64,000 nucleotides of DNA from Allodiplogaster sudhausi (GCA_945643635.1 CALZFC010000001.1:539001-603000), one strand, 5' to 3'. Positions 35,636 through 46,800 are shown, numbered from the stretch's first letter. Translations and numbers: made by a program. The notes: a model not told the origin generated them from the letters alone.

Positions 35636-36242
35636 AATTCCTCCATCATCTCTGAGGAAGCCCTTCTCTGGGTTGAGCACGTCATCCATGTTCATATAAA
35701 AGCCATACGAGGTCTGAAAAAGAAAAGACGAACAAAAATACCTACATTACATTACATGTTTACAGAGTGCCTGGTAGTTCAGCTCTAATATAATATTGAC
35801 GCAAGGCTTTCTAAGGCTCACAAACCGTCTTGTGATACGACATATGACCGTCCTTTTGCGCCAAAAGAGTGTAGGTTACTGTGCAGTCGCAGCTCCAATT
35901 AGTATCTTTGCTTCCCGAGTATGTGTACGGATAACTGCTTCCCATACTTTTCCACAACCAAGAACCTGCAATGGTCTGCCTACTGATTTTGAAATGGATT
36001 TAATTCACGCATACAGCAAAGGCTGCTAAATGTAGGTATACTAAAGTGCTTAGTTTGAATATCATTCGATAACGCACTCAAACGACGCAAAACGGCCATA
36101 AAAACAACCTGAGTACAATAAATATGTTTTCTTCTTCAAAACACACTTACCAAAGACCTGCAATCCAGATTGGTGCCGACTCGATGTACACCTTCAGCTC
36201 TGCCAGCCTCGGCAAATCCCTACGAATAGTATCACTGGCCAT
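35636..36242 (-). pseudogene. MATH-domain pseudogene 1
   Basis: Homologous to the 29807-30428 gene. Exon 1 starts with ATG (MASDTIRRDLPRLAELK, APIWIAGL). Exon 2 has a deletion that shifts the frame to a stop before NWSCDCTVTYTLLAQKDG. The last exon is shortened: SYGFYMNMDDVLNPEKGFL, DDGGIVIV and then unrelated sequence, so the final strand is lost. The splice sites resemble the intact gene. Confidence 0.8.
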
Positions 36243-36499
36243 GGGTTCTGCAATAGGACACAGGGTTGGCATCTACAAAGCCTTTAATTTTAACATAATA
36301 ATTAATTCAAATTCCACAGAATAGCAAAAGTTCTTAACCATTTAATTCGTAGAAATCGTTGAATGTTTCAAGGTATATTACAATGTCATTATTCTAAATA
36401 ATTAATATAAAGCTAGAAACATATTTAAAGACACATTGAGAATGAAACTTTATGAATGATCTTAAAAGTACTTTTTTTTAATGCTCCCTGGTGAAGAAT

Positions 36500-36900
36500 G
36501 ATGTTCAAAAAATAAACCCAAAAAATAAGATCGAGTCAAAAATCACTTTTATCGATATAGAACGGAGTTCAGCAATCGCCTAAATCCAATGTTGTGATTG
36601 AACCAGAAAACATTGTTGTTAAATATGGCATATGGTCGCATCATATGTGTCTTCATGCTTTCGTTTGATACTAGGTGCCCCATGAAGCCAGTGATGAAAT
36701 AAGGTTGCCGAATATGGAGAAGCCTATTAACTGTCCCTTGAGATAGGGGTTTTTATACACGGACTCCTGCACAGCATCACTATAAGAATATCTGGGGTGC
36801 GGAACAAAGTTGACCTCGTTATGCAGGCGGGCACAAAAAGTAAGCATATAATTTCCACAACTCAAATAGCTATCTAAAAAGTTCAGGATTAGCTGCGCGT
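36500..36900. mobile_element. Remnant of the 48860-50452 family
   Basis: Collinear with 49790-50000 (GATGAAATA, AAGCCTATTA, TTGAGATAGG, TACACGGAC, AATTTCCACAACTC...). It lies between the two MATH pseudogenes, matching the remnant upstream of the intact gene. Confidence 0.6.
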
Positions 36901-37019
36901 ATATTGTCTTCTTAACTTTCACAGCAGGACTAAATTGCAAATGTTTTTGTTTTAGAAAAAACCGTCATTGGTATCTGTCTCCCACGAAGTATTCTGCACC
37001 ATCTTCGCGATTGATTCTC

Positions 37020-37735
37020 ACACTTAGTCTGTTCCTATTTCGCGCGTTCCAAATTACCTTTCACGCCGATGACATTCTTAATGGTGATCGAAGCCTCAAT
37101 GATAATACCCCCATCATGTCTTCTTATAAAGCCCTTTTCCCGGCCGAAGACGTCAGTCCCGTGCTGGAAAAAACGTTTGAAGGTAGTTGTCGGAATTGAA
37201 CGTGTGCGACGTCTGAAAAAGAAAGGACTAAAATCCCTACATTACATTACATGTTTACAGAGTGACTGGTGGTTCAGCTCTAATATAATGTTGACACAAG
37301 GATCTCAAAAGCTCACGAACCGTCGTGGAATACATCTTATGACCGTCCTTTTGCGCCAAAAGAGTTAAAGTTACGGTGCAGTCGCAGCTCCAATTAGTAT
37401 CTTCGCTTCCCGAGTTGCAGTGCATGTAGGCACCATATTTCGCATCAAATTCCAGGACCCTGCAAATGGTCTGCCTGCTGATTTTGAAGCGGACTTAATT
37501 CACATGTACCGCAAAGGCTGGTAAATGGAAGAATACGTGCATGAAAATCGTTTGAAAAAGCAAATAACAACGCACACAAGCACTTAACAAAATAACCGGA
37601 GGAAAGTTGACTTTTTTTTCTTCAAAAGGCACCTACCAAGGCAGATCGGCAATCCATTTTGGTGGCGACTGGACTATGCCATTCAGCTCGGCCAGCTCCG
37701 GTACTTCCAGACGAATCATATCACGGGCAACGACT
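37020..37735 (-). pseudogene. MATH-domain pseudogene 2
   Basis: Exon 1 homologue at about 37638-37735 has lost its start codon (GTC in place of ATG) but keeps DMIRLEVPELAELN and KWIADLPW. Exon 2 (about 37322-37460) is well kept: CNSGSEDTNWSCDCTVTLTL. Exon 3 carries a frameshift: an early TGA in one frame and RRHDGGIIIEASITIKNV in another. All MATH copies lie in the same direction. Confidence 0.8.
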
Positions 37736-37739
37736 TCTG

Positions 37740-38170
37740 AAAGAGGAAACAGGATTGATCGCTAGACAGCTTTTCATTTTAATTTAATGGTTAATTCACA
37801 TTCTGCAACAATGCAAAAGTTTTTTAACCATTTAAAATGCAGAAATCGTCAACTATTTCAAGGTAACAATGTATTCATTTTTAAAAATAATTACAAAAAA
37901 TATTTATTGACTGAAGAAATTTGAATGAACCTATTCCCTTAAGATCATTATGGGAAAACGAGGATTTCATAAGTGTTATTAGACTTTGAAAAAGTCATTA
38001 AAAATTTTCTATGCCTACAATAGTCTTATACATTACACGGTGCTACACTTTATTTCTTTAAGTTCGGCTTGCGCAATAAATAATTTTTTATGAGATTTGT
38101 AAAAAAAAACCTAATACTAACTTTTGACTTTAACCCTGGGGCCATATATGGTCCTAAAACTAACTTTTGA
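37740..38170. other. Intergenic, no gene seen
   Basis: AT-rich. CACAATAGT-like block TTTCTA(T/C)GCCTACAATAGT at about 38007 recurs at 38998, with TTTCATA(A/C)GTxTTxTTAGACTTTGAAAAAGTCATTAAAA before it in two blocks, so about 80 bp is repeated. Confidence 0.55.
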
Positions 38171-38175
38171 TTTCC

Positions 38176-38490
38176 TGAGTAAGTCCCCAAAATATGCAAA
38201 TTTATGCAATTTTGGTTGACAAAATTCTTCTCCAGACTCTCCTCTGCAAGTCCCCCAAATATGCAAATATATGCAAATTAGGTCGACAAAATTGTTCCCC
38301 AGACTCTCCTGAGTTAGTTAACCAAATATTCAAATTTATGCAAATTAGGTTGACAAAATTCTTCCCCAGACTCTCCTCTACAAGTCCCCCAAATATGCAA
38401 AATTATGCAAATTAGTTTGAAAAAATTCTTCTCCAGACTTTCCTGAGCAATTCCCCCAAATATGCAAATTTATGCAAATTAGGTGGGTAA
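38176..38490. repeat. 67-bp tandem repeat, about 4.7 units
   Basis: Each unit begins CCAAATATGCAAATTTATGC and ends with CCAGACTCTCCT plus a variable tail. Units 1 and 3 share the tail CTxCAAGTCCC, and units 2 and 4 the tail GAGxxA, so a 134-bp higher-order unit is likely. Each unit holds two ATGCAAAT-type octamers. Confidence 0.9.
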
Positions 38491-38721
38491 TTGGGTGACC
38501 TAAAGGGAGACTAACAACTTTGATCTAGGGGCCTTAGGGTCCTTGAGGGCACTTCTCTCTTGCAAGGGGCCGGACTTGCAACAATTTGAGCGTCACATGA
38601 AAAGTTTAACAAACGGGGGGGGGGGGGTCTGTAACTCGGCCCGCAGGGGTCGTACAGTCCCAAACGTTAGCATTTTGGGATCAGCTCGAGATGGCAAGCG
38701 CTTACCACAAGATTACAAAGG

Positions 38722-38786
38722 GTCTACGGAGCTAAAAATCAGACCACAAGATTACAAAGGGTCTACGGAGCTAAAAATTAAGGAAA
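38722..38786. repeat. Short direct duplication (about 39-bp period)
   Basis: CCACAAGATTACAAAGGGTC through GAGCTAAAAAT occurs twice in a row. Confidence 0.9.
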
Positions 38787-39023
38787 CCCGGGAGTTGACT
38801 TTTAGGTAAACGAGGAAAATCCTATACTAAGTGCCCAAGCCGAAACCCAAATAGCGTCAGCGCGCTGCGCGCACTGCCGCCAACTTTATTTTATTCACGC
38901 CTCAAAGCTTGAAGAAAAGATCATTACAAAACGCCCGGAAGCATGGGAAAACGAGGGTTTCATACGTTTTCTTAGACTTTGAAAAAGTCATTAAAAATTT
39001 TCTACGCCTACAATAGTGTTATA

Positions 39024-41579
39024 CAGTCCCGCCCAGGATCTTGGTACCAAGATTGCGTCGGACGCATCGGACGCATCCAGATGTATCCTCGTTAATAACT
39101 ATTTTCCTAGGACATCCTAAAATATATTAACTGGTACATTAGTTTGCTTATAGAGAACGGATGCTACTGATAAAAAATCAATAATTTCTATTCCTTTGAT
39201 AAGAAGTTATCAGTTTTTGCTTATAAAAATTTCATTTCTTATATTTTTCAATGAAATTTCTCCTGTACCATTATTATTTCTCAACCCACATCTCCAAATT
39301 TAATAATAAAATTAGAGATTGTATCATTGATAATGGAAATCGGTAAATCTGACCTTATCACGCATGTTCATTAGCTGAGAAGATTCGCCTAACGATTCTG
39401 AATCTAGTTATGTAATCAGTTTTCAAATAAATTGCCGGTTAACACTATATTTTTGATTGTGTGTACTTTACATGGCTTTCTTCAGAAAGAACAGGGCAGG
39501 GAGGCTTCTCAGGCCGAGGGGGCGGGGCCTAACCCTTTTTTTCTCTTCCTATGCTATTTCGCTACCTCAAACTGGGGTGAGTAAGAGAGCCTCTCTGTAA
39601 GGATCAAGCAGCCCTCAATGGGGGCCTGCCCCGGCGCAAAATTTTCCGATTCAGTTGTCCACAATTTAGTTAGGGGTTCCCATACGCACTGTAAGGAATA
39701 TTAGTAGATCAATTTTGTTATAAAACAATTTTTCCTTGTCTAGGCATGCAAAAGTAAGGAAAAAGTCTAATTCGCTATAACTGTCGTTAATAGCAATATT
39801 TTTCAATTTTCTTTTTTTAATTGGTATTCCCGTTGAATTCTAAACAAAAGTCCTTAAGATGTCTTTCGAAAAATATTTCATTTTCATATCGAAAAATTAT
39901 TTTAAATATTTCAATTTGACCGTTGAATACCTTATACTCAAAACGTTTTGGGTGCTATATCTCAAATTGTAGAGCGTTAAAAGTAACAACGTTTTCGCTC
40001 TCGAATTCCAACATCTGCCGCGCTTTCATTCTCAAGAAAGTTCGGTGAGGGGTCCCGGAACCCAAAAAAAATTGTCGTGAGGTGTGCGGGAACTTTCCCG
40101 GACTTTTTATATGCTATAGCATGGAACCTCGGAGGTTTTCTTGACCGCTCCGGAAAAGATACCGGACTGATTTTGCTCAAATGCGCCCAGCGCTCCGGGA
40201 AAAATCCCGGACGTTTGAAATGACGAGAAATAGCGTGTAAAAGTGGAGGCGCAGACAAACCTACTCGAGAAATGGTTTGTCTGGCCTCTCTCATTGCGTA
40301 TTTATCGTTTGTTTTCTCTCGCAGTGAAAGCAATTTCCGGGAAGTAACGCTCACCGACCCTCGAACCCATGTCGCGTTTAGGTCCGGGGTATTTTTTCAA
40401 GGCATCTTTCCTTCTTTCTTTGTTTCCTAGTTTGTTTCTTACTTTCTTTCCTTCTTACTTTGTTTCTTACTATTTTTCCTTCTTTTTTCCTACTACATAT
40501 CTTTCTAACTTTATTTTATACTTATTTTCTTTCCTTCTTTCTAACTATATTTCTTACTTTCTTAATTACCTATTCCTACTAACTTTCTTTCTTTTTGTCT
40601 TCCTTTCTTTCCTTATTTCTTACTTTGCTTCCCACTTTCATCCATTCTTTCTTTTTTCAAACATTCTTTCTTACGTCTTTCCAGAAAGCTATGAGTTCCA
40701 ACGAAAATTTTGCTCCTTGGATCTCAAGAACTATATATTTTCTCACTTTATTTTCCAGTTCTCCGTCAAATGATTATTAATACAGCTGGAGAAAAGCGAT
40801 GTAATTGGAGCCAAAAATGGCAAAAAATAATCAAGTCCTTATTGTTACAAGTTAAAATGGTCTTTTCTATCCAATCTAAAGTTTGACCTTCCTTGTAGTG
40901 CAGGAGGAAGAACAGCTTACGACGAAATTCTAATTTGAAAATTTGAATCAAAGTAATAAAATATACGAATAAACATTTTCATGCTAAAGAAATGTAATTT
41001 AAGTGCGCATGGCACACTTTTTCTTAGGGAACTTTCCCCCACCACTCGAGAGTTTCTCCAGGAACTTTCCGGGACCGGTGCGGGAATTCTGAAAATTCCC
41101 GCACCGCTCCCGGAACTTTTACCATAGAATGAATGCGCGGCTGGATCTGGGGCAAGCCCTACTTGAGGCATACGGAGTGAAAACTGATTACATAATTAAA
41201 TTCAGAATCGTTGGGCGAATCTTCTCAGCTAATGAACATGCGTGATAAGGTCAGATTTAGCGATTTCCGTTATCAATGATACAATCTCTAATTTTATTAT
41301 TAAATTTGGAGATGCGGGTTGAGAAATAATAATGGTACAGGAGAAATTTCATTGAAAAATATAAGAAATGAAATTTTTATAAGCAAAAACTGATAACTTC
41401 TTATCAAAGGAATAGAAATTATTGATTTTTTATCAGTAGCATCCGTTCTCTATAAGCAAACTAATGTACCAGTTAATATATTTTAGGATGTCCTAGGAAA
41501 ATAGTTATTAACGAGGATGCATCTGGATGCGTCCGATGCGTCCGACGCAATCTTGGTACCAAGATCCTGGGCGGGACTG
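39024..41579. mobile_element. Tc1/mariner-like foldback element, 2.56 kb
   Basis: Bounded by TA on both sides. Ends CAGTCCCGCCCAGGATCTTG and its complement; inverted arms of about 400 bp (39024-39430 and 41178-41579) are nearly perfect. CAGT termini at a TA target are typical of Tc1. The core has no transposase: it holds a family A-like start at 39586, a paired CCCGGA-rich area, a CTTT-rich stretch (40400-40690) and a hairpin GTGCGGGAATT/AATTCCCGCAC at 41079-41105. Confidence 0.9.
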
Positions 41580-41582
41580 TAC

Positions 41583-41714
41583 ATTAAAGGAAGTATCCGG
41601 CGAATAAGTATACAGTAGCGCTAGAGATGCAGTTTGAATGCGCGCGCTCATAAAGTTTCCTGTCGCGCGGTCGAGAGAGCATGTGAAAAAGGAGGGCGGC
41701 TCTGACCTACCGGC
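41583..41714. mobile_element. TTAA MITE, family B, left-end fragment
   Basis: TTAAAGGAAGTATCCGGCGA to CGGCTCTGACCTACCG matches 4152-4279 of the complete copy closely, then stops at the start of Harbinger-coding sequence. It begins two bases after the TA of the preceding foldback. Confidence 0.85.
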
Positions 41715-42026
41715 TCTGTTCCAATACGGCGTCGACATCCGAACCTCCCATATGTCCGCATACATCCAATGGTTTAACGAGAGGCTTCTCCATGACCGAT
41801 TTCGCATGAGGCCAGCCCGTGTGAGACAGCTTGTTAACCACCTTGTTTCTGCACTCAACCACTACTCCTTGGGCGATTGGGCGATCTCCGTTGATAACCA
41901 GGCAAGATGAGCACTCCGAATGAGGCAGAAATAGTGAAAAGGGGATAGTTGTTGCTAGACAGAGAGAGAGACAGAGACAGGGAGAGAGGGACGGAGAGAG
42001 ACAGAGTAAGAGACAGACAGACAGAA

Positions 42027-42070
<44 letters not shown>

Positions 42071-42952
42071 TAGATTTAACAGGTTCTGATTCTTCTGCGG
42101 GCGTTGTATACGAATGCGTCACAGTCGGTGTTGGCAGATCTGTTTGGATGCTGTCAATCTACTGTTGTAAATGTTCTTGCACGAACTCTGGATGGCATGC
42201 AGATGCTCTGGGACACACATGTCCGCTTCCCACTGACGAGCCCACTCTACTGCGCTGGAGCAGCAGATGGATTCTCGAGGCGCACTCGGTTTGCAAGTAA
42301 GATGTTCATAGAACAACAAGGAAACAAGAATAAGAAATGCAGTAGCTTCATAATTGTTAATTTTAATTGAGATGTCATCGGGTTGATTGATGGGACGCTG
42401 ATCCCCATCATGGCTCCTGAGGACTCCCCTTGGCAGTACCGTACAAGAAAAGGGTGGACTGCCATCAATGTCCTAGTTGTTTGCGATGCGGTCGGGCGCA
42501 TCGTATACTGTAACTGTCGATTCCCCGGAAGCTGCCATGATGCGTACATCTACAGGCAGTCATCACTTGCTGATGCCTTCGCGCAGGGAGCAATTCCTCC
42601 CGGATATGTCATACTCGGTGATTCTGGATTCGCATGCAATGGTTTTGTTGTCACCCCATATAGAAATCCACAAACCCCAGCCGAGGAGGAATTTAACCGA
42701 GAGCACCGTCACACAAGGGTCCTTGTGGAACAGGCAATCGGAATGTTGAAGCGAAGGTTCGGGTGTCTGCGCAGCCAACTTCGTGTGCAACCACAATCTG
42801 CCATCAAGTACATCATGGCCTCCGTCATCTTACACAACTACATCATTGAGAAGGTGACGGGCGGATACCCCATCCCTCGACCCCGCCTTGCTACAATGGC
42901 ATATCCTCCACCCGGAATGGACCCCCGAACTCACATGACTACCAACCTGTAA
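41638..42952 (+). CDS. PIF/Harbinger DDE nuclease, three exons
   Basis: Transposase nuclease of the Harbinger type. Exons: to 41901, 42083-42296 and 42372-42952. Intron 1 appears to use a GC donor (CAG|GCAAGA) and intron 2 GTAAGA; both join in frame. Seen: RMRPARVRQLVNHL, VLILLRALYTNASQSVLADL, first catalytic Asp in GLIDGTLIPI, second in YVILGDSGF and Glu in VEQAIGMLKRRFG, ending HMTTNL. The frame is open back to an ATG at 41638 that lies in MITE-derived sequence; ATG 41752 is an alternative start. With the Myb-like partner on the opposite strand it forms a complete gene pair. The normal left terminus was probably replaced by the MITE fragment. Confidence 0.85.
42015..42064. repeat. GA microsatellite in intron 1 of the Harbinger nuclease
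   Basis: (GA)n of about 45 bases, preceded by GACAGAGACAGG-type imperfect repeats from 41960. Confidence 0.9.
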
Positions 42953-43399
42953 ATCTATTATATTATTCTTATTACGCCATTTTTTCTCAAAATAACTTCC
43001 TAATTTTGATAAACAATTTCTAGTTGTCTCTGTGATCCGATAAGATATAATTGAAAAAACCTAGCTGAATCTGTGATTCTGTGATAAAAAGAAGAATAGG
43101 GAGAATATGAAGAATGTCAGTGGAAACTGTCAAAGGGGAAGACAAAAGCATACAACCTATATTCTAAAGAAAGAAAGCGGAAGTAGCAAGAAACGCAAAA
43201 ATAGATAAAAAGGCATTCAAAGGCTATAATTGTGCTAAAAGCACTTTAAAGCTAGAAGGAAAGGCAGAAGGAAGGAGAATGGCAAAGAAAGATATGAGGA
43301 ATAATTGAGCATTTAATAGATACAAGGAATACTATATCTACTATTTTAAATCCTTTAAGTAATGTAAACATTAACTTTATAGAACTCTATTCCTAACAG
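42953..43399. other. Convergent spacer between the two Harbinger genes
   Basis: About 450 bases of AT-rich sequence between the two stop codons. It must contain both 3' ends. No further feature was seen. Confidence 0.6.
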
Positions 43400-45621
43400 C
43401 TATAGGAGAGTTGAACGGCTCGAAGCAGCCCGGTCTGAAGTGTTACGATTGCCATTCTGCAACTCCAGCATGTCCGAGACAGAGGACGTTCCCACAACGT
43501 CGACGAAGGAGTTAGCGTCTTCCGCTGATTCATCGGGCGCGATCACCTCTCGCTTTACTTCACGATTGAGGAGTACCTACGATGTTAAGCCACAGTTTAA
43601 TATTTCAACTTAATTAAAAGAAACAAACTTAAAATCAAGGAAGAATCAAGGATAGAAAAAGGAAATAAAATAAAATGAAATGAAAGTGCAACCGTATTAT
43701 CGTGAGATGCCTGCTGATCATTCTCAACACCATGTGTTGTGTCAGCAATGGAAGACTGGAAAAGGACATTAAAACTGTTAATAACTGCTGTTATAACAAG
43801 GCCGCCATTGAAATCTATATACAAAACAGAACTAACGCCCGGCAAGCGAGCTTACAATGGTGTTCATCGACTGAATGAAGCACTCTCGCTCCATTCGCAG
43901 AGACTAAATCAAATGCATGATTACGAACAAGTTATCAGTGAAAGGTTTTCTTACCCTTTTGAAATCCTTTCCCATCTCACGAACTGTTGCTGAAGCATTT
44001 CGCAAGTACACCGAAGCATCTTTCGCCAAGGACTGAGTCGCCACGGCTGCTTTCCGTTGTGCCTACAGAAGCATTTTAAGTTTTCAACGTCAAAATTATA
44101 AGACTAATCGCAAGATGTTCTTTTTTAAGTAAAAGAATAAACACACCTCCAGCATTTCGAAGGTCTTTTCACGCACCATGCGTTCCGATGCTGCGGTTCT
44201 TCTCGGGTTGTGACTGGAGGAATCCGTCACGCCTGGTTCGTGAAATCCCTCGTTATCCTAAATAAATGGGAAATAATCTGTTAAAAAAGGAGGCAACAGA
44301 ACTTAGAAAACAAGTTTTCACCACCATCCTGGCACTTTCCATGTCGCCGGCTGGGAAAACATTGTCATCTTCCAAAGAGAACGTGCGCTTCTTTCTCAGT
44401 GTATTTTTCTGCAACTAGTCTAAACATCCTTCCAAATCCACCGAACAATTAAGGGAACTTCAATGACAACCAACGAAGTTCCATCATTCCCAATGATAAC
44501 GAACAAAGAACATGAGTAGATAAGAACCTGTGATCCAGCTAAAGAGCTTTCCATTTCATCATCGCCGCCACACAAATCCTCGTGATCATCCAAAGTGCGC
44601 CTTCGTTGCTTTCTCGTGTTTCCCAGCAAATTCATCTGGAAATATCCATTTTTCTTGGCATATTTCGAAAAGATCCAAACAAGAAAGCAACTGCAGGATA
44701 TGTTCCATTATTTCTTTGACATCCAACGAAAAACATGGGTAAATAAAAACCTGAGATCGAGCCAACGAGCTTTCCACGTGATCTTCAACGGCAAGGAACA
44801 TATCGTCTTCTTCCCACGTGCGTTTTCGCTGCCTCCTAGCCGCACTTCCCAGGAAATGATTCTAGAAGAGCCATGTTTCTCGAGATATTTCGACAACAAT
44901 CGCAAAAAGAAAGTAATTGACGATAAGTTAGATTATTTAGCATGAAATCCGACCAAAAAAGTGTAATTGAGACATAAAACCTGAGAGTTGAAGGCAACAG
45001 TACTTGTTCCGCTATTCTCGACGGCATTCGAGCTATGCTCATCTTGCAAGGGGCGTGTGCGCTGCTTTCTTATCGCTTGTTTCGCCACTTTCTCCTTGAA
45101 ATAACGAACCAAATTTAATTAAACATGAACACACGAGATTTATCAACCTGAGAGAGCGGAACAATACTTTCACCATAAGGAGTGATTCCACAAAAGGCGG
45201 CTGATTTGCCATACAGACCAATCATTTCCCTCTCAGCAGGAATTAGCGCATTAAATCTAGCTTCAAGATTCTTCTCAACATCCAGCGACCTGCCCCCACC
45301 TGTTGCTCCTCTGTAACTAAAATCAGCCGAAATATATATGACATTTTAACGCAGCAGAGTAAAATTCAACAGGCTTTCGTCCACTGAGTACTGCTTGGTG
45401 GTGGCAAGGGAGTCGCACAGGATCCTTTGGCAGCGAGTCACTGTTATCTCGCTATTCCCCAGCCGATCCCGCGCTCGATCAACCACTGTTTGCCATGCGC
45501 CGTCTCTTGCCGAATTGGCACCAGGCCGTCGGTTGCTGTTTCCCTCGATGAGGTATTCCCGGAAGCGCGCTATTTCGTCTAATACGACTTCTTTCTCATC
45601 CGAGGAGAGGTGCTTCGGCAT
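43400..45621 (-). CDS. Harbinger Myb/SANT-like partner protein, about ten exons
   Basis: Start ATG at 45621 (MPKHLSSDEKEVVLDEIARF) with a trihelix-type Myb/SANT domain (DGAWQTVVDRARDRL, TVTRCQRILCDSL). Following exons: about 45168-45317 (GRSLDVEKNLEARFNALIPA, AAFCGITPYG), 44984-45098, 44753-44863, 44528-44638, 44330-44415, 44152-44259, 43951-44062, 43697-43765 and 43400-43577 (ends SSRSTLL). Most introns are phase 0. Such proteins carry Harbinger nuclease to its DNA ends and to the nucleus. Three neighbouring exons are copies of one another: IRKQRTRPLQDEH, ARRQRKRTWEEDD and TRKQRRRTLDDHE, each followed by an acidic part; two end in ESSLAxSQ. A fourth (LRKKRTFSLEDDN) is shorter. Exon borders are by eye; the middle ones could shift slightly. 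Confidence 0.75.
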
Positions 45622-46180
45622 CTTCTGAGACAAAAATTGAGATATATTATACGAGAATACAAAGCAGCAACACATAGTAAATAACAACAATCACATCTTT
45701 GCACTGTGATCAAGACCGTAAGAAATCCTGCCGTTAACTTGGACGTTTAGTTGTGTCACTTTTCTGACTCGAAATAGTGTGCAAAACTGAGAGAGCAAAA
45801 GTGAGTAGAAATTTTTTAGAATGTTTTCTTCTTTCACTTTTGCTTACTCTCTCGTGTCAGAGACACAAACTTTAGCGAACTTTCTTGGTAAGCGCAGTTT
45901 GAAACATACGCCAAGATATGCATAGGATAAGGGTAAATGTGACTGAACTCAGCCATTTTTGATAGTAAACCGGTGCATAACCTGCATGATCTTTTTACAT
46001 ATGCTCGTTCGTATTTCACTCAGCTCTGTTTTCAGTTTTCTTCCTAGATTAATAGCACGGCTGATCTCTATAAATGAATACTTTCTAGGCCCCACATCGA
46101 CCTCTTCGTTTATTGAATTCCAGAGCGGGCTATATAGAAGACGGTTTCATTTGCTCATTTTAATGAAGCAATCAATAATT
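45622..46180. other. Upstream of the Myb-like gene, no gene seen
   Basis: Contains an imperfect hairpin at about 45785-45860 (CTGAGAGAGCAAAAGTGAG and CACTTTTGCTTACTCTCTCG). It may be the right terminus of the Harbinger element, but no clear TIR could be matched to the left side. Confidence 0.4.
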
Positions 46181-46182
46181 TT

Positions 46183-46350
46183 TGCTCTCTGTCTCTCTCT
46201 TTCTTTCTCCACCTCTCTCTCTCCCTCTCTCTCTCTCTTTCTCTTTCTCTCTCTTTCTTTCTCCACCACCCCTTCTATCTTTTAATCTATCTCTCTCTCT
46301 CTCTCTTTTTCACTCTCTCTATCTCTCTTTCTCTCTTTTTCTCTCAATAT
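46183..46350. repeat. CT microsatellite
   Basis: (CT)n with TTTC interruptions. Confidence 0.9.
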
Positions 46351-46383
46351 GGTCGAAATGGCGTGCGAGTTTGGTCGCGTGGA

Positions 46384-46595
46384 TCGGTTCCTTGACACTT
46401 CGTCAAAAGACACTTCGTCAATTGACATTTCGTCAAATTTTTTGGTTACATTTCGTCAATTGGCATTTCGTCAAAATTAATTTATATTGGCGACTTTTCG
46501 TCAAACAGACAAGTTTTTATTCTTGCATCTTGCTCAGTAAATTTATTTTGACGAAATGCCTATTGACGAAGTGTCTTTTGACGAAGTGGATCGTA
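46384..46595. repeat. CTTCGTCAA repeat cluster with inverted end
   Basis: At least six forward copies of (A/G)ACA(C/T)TTCGTCAA between 46384 and 46505, and three inverted copies (TTGACGAAxTG) at 46545-46590. The arrangement makes a loose palindrome. Confidence 0.85.
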
Positions 46596-46687
46596 CGATC
46601 GGAGATGGCGTCGCGATGACATCATCCTACTTGATTCGGTAGAGTTGTCAGTTTGGCTTTTGCACTTCTGCTGTTTTTTTAAATCTT

Positions 46688-46714
46688 TTTTTTTCTCTCT
46701 CTCTCTCTCTTTCT

Positions 46715-46753
<39 letters not shown>

Positions 46754-46800
46754 ACTTTCTCTCTCTTTCTCTCTCTCTCTTTCTCTCTCCTTCTTTTTCC
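46688..46800. repeat. CT microsatellite
   Basis: (CT)n with CTTT interruptions. Confidence 0.9.

Noticed and set aside
35636..37735. Treating the two MATH copies as working genes
   Set aside because: One has a frameshift and a lost last strand, the other has a lost start codon and a frameshift in the last exon.
38176..38490. CRISPR-like array
   Set aside because: The repeats are continuous 67-bp units without unique spacers, and the genome is eukaryotic.
40369..40773. 134-codon hydrophobic frame that could be a membrane protein
   Set aside because: CTTT-rich low complexity inside the core of a foldback element; Phe/Leu/Ser only.
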